In this document: in pieces, positions 59,438-64,000 of the stretch | Position numbering within the stretch: the stretch's first letter is position 1 | Layout of the letters: every line of letters begins with the position of its first letter | Source of the DNA: Verticillium longisporum | Lineage: Eukaryota > Ascomycota > Sordariomycetes > Glomerellales > Plectosphaerellaceae | NCBI GenBank assembly: GCA_019188255.1 | Contig: JAETXT010000006.1 | Location: 5,022,001 to 5,086,000 of the forward strand | Length of the DNA: 64,000 nucleotides | Direction: 5' to 3' | Translations under genes and position numbers: made by a program | Notes under the pieces: generated by a model | The model's database searches: none | Seen by the model: only the letters and a program-made list of their open reading frames with translations | What the model was told of the DNA's origin: nothing

Positions 59438-60599
59438 GCATTTTCTCTTAATTTCATATCTTTACCCCTGCATGATCTGGACTATCTGTATCCCAGAATC
59501 ATCATGTAACAACGAGCCAGCACCTCGTGCAGACGGCACTACGATACTTTCACGATCACAGGAACAACCATGACAACAAAACTTAACAAGATTCGACTTT
59601 CGACGAGACTCAGCAGGGCGCAAGCCCGAATGCTGCTTCAGGATCCAGAAGGATTTTACCTGAGGCATGGCGTGTGACCTGTACATACAGCCGGAAAAAC
59701 AGAACAACAGCCAATCCGTCGCCGATCCCTTGAATGGGCTCATCGGTGCCGACGGTTGGTTTTCCTTTCCTACTGTCACTCTTCCAACTACATGCGTACC
59801 ATGGGTACAAGCCGGCAACGGCTGTAATCGGATCTGGGCTGGATATCTCGCCATTTCTTGTTCCTTCTGAATAACCACTGGCTGGTTTGCCAATGGAAAC
59901 GAGCTATTCTGTTCTCGGCATTACTTCCTTTCTTTCTAATTCTTTTCTATTCTGGAGCGATTTTCATAGGATTGTATGCGGATAGTCATGGAGAGCACAA
60001 TTGCAGCGCGATGGGACGAAGGAACTGGCTGCGCCGCGAAGATTTCTCCCCCGATTTTTGGTTCTTGCTGGGCTGGCGGGGTCCAGTGGCTTTTTTTTTT
60101 GGCGGAGGGGAGCCGGCTCGAGGCCGCAGGTTTTATGACGGACAATGGTCTAATGAGGCGCATGATGGCATCTTAGCGAGCGTCTGTTTCGTGATTTAGC
60201 GGACGACATGACGTGGGGGCGCGGGATCCCGGCGCGCCGTGATGATTAGATACCCCGATCTTTGAAGACATCTTTTCGAGCGATGCACGATTTGGAAGCC
60301 AGTGTGACAAGTGATGAGCGAGTTGAAGACCGAGTATCATGGTTGGGTGACAAAACATCAACAGACCGTTTACTTGAGAGGGACAGTTGAAATGTTTCCA
60401 TCATGCTAATAGAATTAGTGTGAGCCTTGAACTTGATGCTCATGGCCGACATCGATATAGATGCACGTAACAGGATGGCCATTGCTTAAAAGCATGTACA
60501 GGAGACATTATGCGTTTAAACACAAGGCAGTAGTGCAGCACAATGACATCAATCGAGAACAAAGGGCCTGAACGAGAGAGCTCTCGTCCTGCATTCGCG
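59438..60599. other. Intergenic region between the two methyltransferase genes
   Basis: About 1.2 kb with the 3' UTR of the large gene and the promoter of the next. Short frames on both strands are not convincing. A run of ten T lies at about 60091-60100. Confidence 0.38.
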
Positions 60600-62145
60600 A
60601 TGCTTTCCCGGACAGCGCTGCGGACGAGGCTCCGTCTCGCCTCGAGGCCAAGACAAGTCAACGGGCTCCGGTGCTACTCCAGAATCATCCAGGGTATGTT
60701 TGCGCCTGCATTTCTTGTCATCCAAAGACGGAAGGGAAGAAAAAAAAAAGGGAAAGGGGGCCGCTTGCTGACCTCTACAATCACAGAACACGATGTCCTC
60801 CTCCTACGACAAAAGGGCGCCAGGAACGCGACGAAGCGCCAGGTCACACCGCCGATCCGATCGGACACGACATTCAAGGCGGCGTGGGGTGTGCGCGTGA
60901 ACGGGTCGGACCTCATCGGCAGGACGCTGCCGTGTACGATCCAAGACAGCAAGGGCAACAATATGCGCCTGTCGGAAGTGACGCTGGCGCAATATGTGAC
61001 CAACATCCCGCGGATGGCGACACCGGTATGGCTCCCCGGAGAATTCCCCCCCCTTCCCACTGGGGAAGATATACACCGACCTGACACGGGGAACCAAGAT
61101 ATACCCGCATGACTCGTCCATGATCGTCTCGCTCCTCGACATTGACCTTCCGGCGCCGGGGGAAGACCCTGTCGCCGACGCGGGCGCTCCGTTTGAGGTG
61201 TTCGAAGCCGGCACGGGCATGGGCTCCCTGACGCTGCACCTCGCGCGCGCGATCCACGGCGCCAACCCCGCCGTCCCGGCCGCGCTGCGCGCCGCCCTCT
61301 GCGCCGCCCCCTACGCCAAGGGCCAGCTCCTCAGCGACGTCGCGACCGACGACTCGCCCGAGCTGGCCCCGCACCCGCACTCCCCCGAGGGCCTGGCGCC
61401 CGAGCTGCAGGCCCAGCTCGACGGCTACCGGCCCGCGCGCCGCGCCATCCTGCACACCCTCGACATCCGTCCCTCAGCGAGCCGCCTCGCGCACGGCACG
61501 ATCCGCGATTTCCGCCGCGCGCTGTACCTCCTCGACATCGATTTCCACGTGCGCACGATCCGGTCGTTCCTCGAGCCGCGCCTTGCGGCGTCGCCTGACC
61601 GCGCGCCCTTCTTGTCGCACGCCGTACTCGACCTGCCTGCGTCGGCGGACCACGCTGAGCTCGTCGTTGAGGCGCTGCGGCCCGACGGCCGCCTTGTCGT
61701 TTTCTTCCCGTCCATCACGCAGGTGTTGGATTTCGTGAAATGGGTCACAGAAACGACGCAGCCGGTGTACGTGGAGCGCGTTATCGAGTTGGCCAACTCG
61801 ACCTTTGAGCCAGGCTTCTCGGATGGTGTTGGCGGACGGGAGTGGGACGTGCGCGTCGTGACGCCGAAGAAGGTGGCGAGAGGGGAGGTCGAGGCCGTGA
61901 GAGAGAATGAGGGTAAGGTGACCGTATGCCGGCCCAAGGTGGGCACCATGGTCGGCGGTGGAGGCTTCGTTGCTGTCTTCACCAAGAAGTCGCCTGCGCC
62001 GCTGCGCGAGGAGGGAGCCCAGAACGCCGTTGATGCGGCTGAGAATGCTGCATCTGCTGAACAGGACGAGGGTAAGTCGGATGGAGAGGCGACTCCGGCT
62101 GACTTGTCCAGCCAGGTGAAAAGAATGCTGGGAATGGGGCCGTGA
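60600..62145 (+). CDS. tRNA (adenine-58-N1) methyltransferase-like protein, probably mitochondrial (TRMT61-type)
   Basis: The enzyme family methylates N1 of A58 in the tRNA T loop. Exons are 60600-60693, 60787-61025 and 61099-62145, giving 459 residues. The start MLSRTALRTRLRLASRPRQ followed by LRCYSR is a classical mitochondrial presequence, and an in-frame upstream ATG at 60543 would mask it. The N-terminal beta domain (EHDVLLLRQKG) precedes the Rossmann domain: TPIYPHDSSMIVSLLDID and SAM motif I FEVFEAGTGMGSLTLHLARA, with FHVRTIRSFLEP and VFFPSITQVLDFVKW later. Intron 2 was set by its CTGAC branch and the join TP-IYPHD. Intron 1 is 93 bases with no in-frame stop, so retention would insert 31 residues. 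Catalytic residues beyond motif I were not checked. Confidence 0.82.
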
Positions 62146-62650
62146 TTCGGGACAGCAGCCGCCTCGAGTGCTGCATTACATTTTGTATCATAAACGCTAG
62201 ACTGTACAACACTGCGACGCACCTCGCTAGACGTGTAAAAGAATACGTGTAAAGAATACGATAGCGACATCCATCAGCCGCCAAGCTACAACTTGTGCTG
62301 GCTGTTGTCTCCGCTCTCTCCCTGCGCTTGACTGCCTGTTAGCTGCTTGACGATCATCACAGCAGGAGACAAAGGGATTCAGTCTCGAGTGGTGTTGTTG
62401 CAAGGTGTTCGTTGGGTCGTTCGTGTTTGCTAGTCAAGCATCAATAGGGGGCGAAGCTATTGAGCACCCAAAGCAGCATGTTACCAGGGGATCAACAGTG
62501 GCGATGCCCTGGTGGACCTGACTCTTTGTATCGGTTGTCAATCATCTGCGGTCAATTTCTGATATAATTGCTGCGCAGACTCATCATTTCCTAGTGATGG
62601 TGCTCAGCCAGTTCGGTGCGCCACGCCTCGACCACCCTTGAGCGCTCATC
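62146..62650. other. Spacer between tRNA methyltransferase and UstYa-like genes
   Basis: 505 bases holding one 3' UTR and the promoter of the last gene. No other feature is seen. Confidence 0.38.
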
Positions 62651-63562
62651 ATGGGTTTCCAGTACCAGCATCCAGGCCCGTCTTCAGAAACGCTGCAGCC
62701 CTCGGTATCTGCAGACGAATCCGTGAACGTCCAAACTCATGAACGTATTCGGTCCCGAAAGCGCCGGGACTGGTTCGAAAGCACTTTATTCTGGATGTCG
62801 CGTCTCGCCTCAATCGCTTGGCTCATAGTTGTGTTCACAGCGGCTTGTATAGTCTTGATATCATGGGAGGGGTATTGCGACCAGCGGCACGGGCATCGCT
62901 TGGGTGAAGACCCGACGGGAAACATTCCGGAGTGTGAGTCGGCCCCTGATTTCAACAGGTCCGTCGTTGTGTTCTCGGGCCAAGAGCTGATGCCGAGATG
63001 GTCCAGTTCCCCGCGTCATACAGCATTTCGAGTTGACGGCCGACTACACGTTCAACCCGCTGAATACGACCGCCGACGAGAAGCACCAGGTACGAAAGAA
63101 CTGGGATGCCTTGATGCCAGGTAAGTCAACGGCATGCAGCCGTACGTCCACGAATGGCGCAGAAGCCACCCACTAACAGCCGCAGTCGGCCACGGGTTCT
63201 TCAGCGCAACGAAGAACCAGAACCAGCTGCCGACGGTGACGGTCGACCCGGAGAACCACCCGGCGCATATCACGGCCGTGTTCCACCAGCTGCACTGTCT
63301 TTACATGATCATGCAGGCGTACCACTCGGGCGTGCAGGCGACGGAGGAGACGGAGGCCATGGCGTTTCACCTGCGGCACTGCTTTGAGTACCTGCGGCTG
63401 TCGCTCGTGTGCCACGGTGACACGGCGCTCGGGGGTAGGGTCGACGACACGACGGCCGGGGAAGCGGGGGCACAGCATGTATGCAAGGACTGGGGGGCTG
63501 TCAAGCGGTTTGCCGAGACGCATCGGACGAACGAGTTTCGGGGTATCATCGACACTGACTAG
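62651..63562 (+). CDS. UstYa-like (DUF3328) protein, with one frame break
   Basis: UstYa-family proteins are membrane-anchored oxidases that cyclise fungal ribosomal peptides or modify other secondary metabolites. Exons are read as 62651-62933, 62987-63120 and 63186-63562. A membrane helix (LASIAWLIVVFTAACIVLI) follows a basic N-terminus. The two family histidine motifs are HQLHCLY and HCFEYLR, and CHGDTAL follows the second. The frame breaks at four C (63009-63012), inside the segment reading DAEMVQFP. One extra C continues RVIQHFELTADYTF and gives 264 residues. No precursor peptide, second UstY copy or biosynthetic gene is present in the visible 1.5 kb on either side, so it appears to be a solitary member unless a cluster lies to the right of the window. 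Confidence 0.8.
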
Positions 63563-64000
63563 CAGCGGCCTCTCGGATGAGTTGGCTAGGCATTGCGAAC
63601 TGAAGACTGAAGTGAGATGGTGAAGTGTTGTATGTTGAGGATCGGAGGGAGATTCGACATTCGGAAAGAAGAAGAGTTCCTACTGTGGGTGTGCCTTCCC
63701 CTTCTTTGGTAGGTAAGTGAGGGGCAATTACCCTGTGGCAGGTGGGATCGGCCAAGGGGAAGGAAGGTCCGGCGAGACAAGCGACTTCCCGATCTGTTTC
63801 CCGGCATGTTTCCATAGGGCGCACTCACGCGGCCATTGCCCCTTCGACTTGGAGCGCTCGTCCTCGTCGGATCGAAATGTCTTTCGTGATAACTGCGTAC
63901 CTTACTTCCTTAACAAGGTACTTTGGTCTGCCAAATCAACACACTACCTTATCCAAAGAGCCCCCGCCCGGCCTGGCAGCGTCATCCCATTGACTTCTCT
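63563..64000. other. Right end of window
   Basis: The end holds the UstYa-like gene's 3' UTR and about 350 bases with no recognisable feature before the window stops. Any continuation of a cluster would lie beyond it. Confidence 0.4.

Noticed and set aside
61026..61068. A 43-base intron, or a frameshift in the C8 run, in the tRNA methyltransferase gene
   Set aside because: The 73-base intron ending at 61098 has a CTGAC branch and joins TP to IYPHD as in the family, so no frame break is needed here.
1..64000. CRISPR arrays, bacterial operons, integrated virus or a complete transposon
   Set aside because: No regularly spaced direct repeats, ribosome-binding-site-led gene strings, capsid or polymerase frames, or transposase frames were recognised. 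Intron structure and gene content are fungal.

Overview
The window is a 64 kb stretch of nuclear chromosome from a filamentous ascomycete, most probably a Sordariomycete. The evidence is short GT-AG introns (mostly 50-110 nt) with CTAAC/CTGAC branch sites, GC-rich exons, a Pezizomycotina gene set (Zn2Cys6 factor, UstYa-like protein, GH78 rhamnosidase, Pff1-type vacuolar protease), intron-containing tRNAs and one RIP-like pseudogene. No virus, plasmid, CRISPR array or complete transposon was seen.

Layout. 0-15 kb: secreted-type RNase T2, a Zn2Cys6 transcription factor with a long upstream region, a tRNA, a sterol/diacylglycerol O-acyltransferase and a GH78 alpha-L-rhamnosidase. 15.7-19 kb: tRNA-Tyr, then a decayed segment with a broken FMN-dependent hydroxyacid dehydrogenase, a possible transporter fragment and a cluster of palindromes. 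19-47.5 kb: a dense housekeeping block with HSP90, a flavin reductase-like protein, mitoribosomal bL31m, the retromer sorting nexin Vps5, a small membrane protein, TAF5 head to head with Mediator Med11, the vacuolar membrane protease, the branchpoint-bridging protein, a Ure2-like glutathione S-transferase, a Dcr2-like phosphoesterase and a SAP-domain (Tho1-like) protein. 47.5-55 kb: a 7.4 kb gene-poor tract with a tandem repeat and, towards its end, pyrimidine-rich DNA. 55-64 kb: a roughly 1490-residue disordered protein with a C-terminal methyltransferase-like domain, a probable mitochondrial tRNA m1A58 methyltransferase and an orphan UstYa-like (DUF3328) protein.

The genes do not form one pathway. 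They are independent housekeeping genes (transcription initiation, splicing, endosomal and vacuolar function, chaperone, mitochondrial translation) between a few accessory genes (rhamnosidase, RNase, GST, UstYa-like).

The most striking result is technical or mutational. Six genes each contain one or more single-base frame breaks, nine in all, and every break lies at a run of four or five cytosines on the coding strand. Adding one C to each run restores a complete conserved protein and makes the exon sum divisible by three. HSP90 is one of the broken genes. Systematic under-calling of C/G homopolymers in the assembly is the simplest explanation; mismatch-repair failure is the biological alternative. 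Coordinates were read by eye and splice sites may be off by a base or two.
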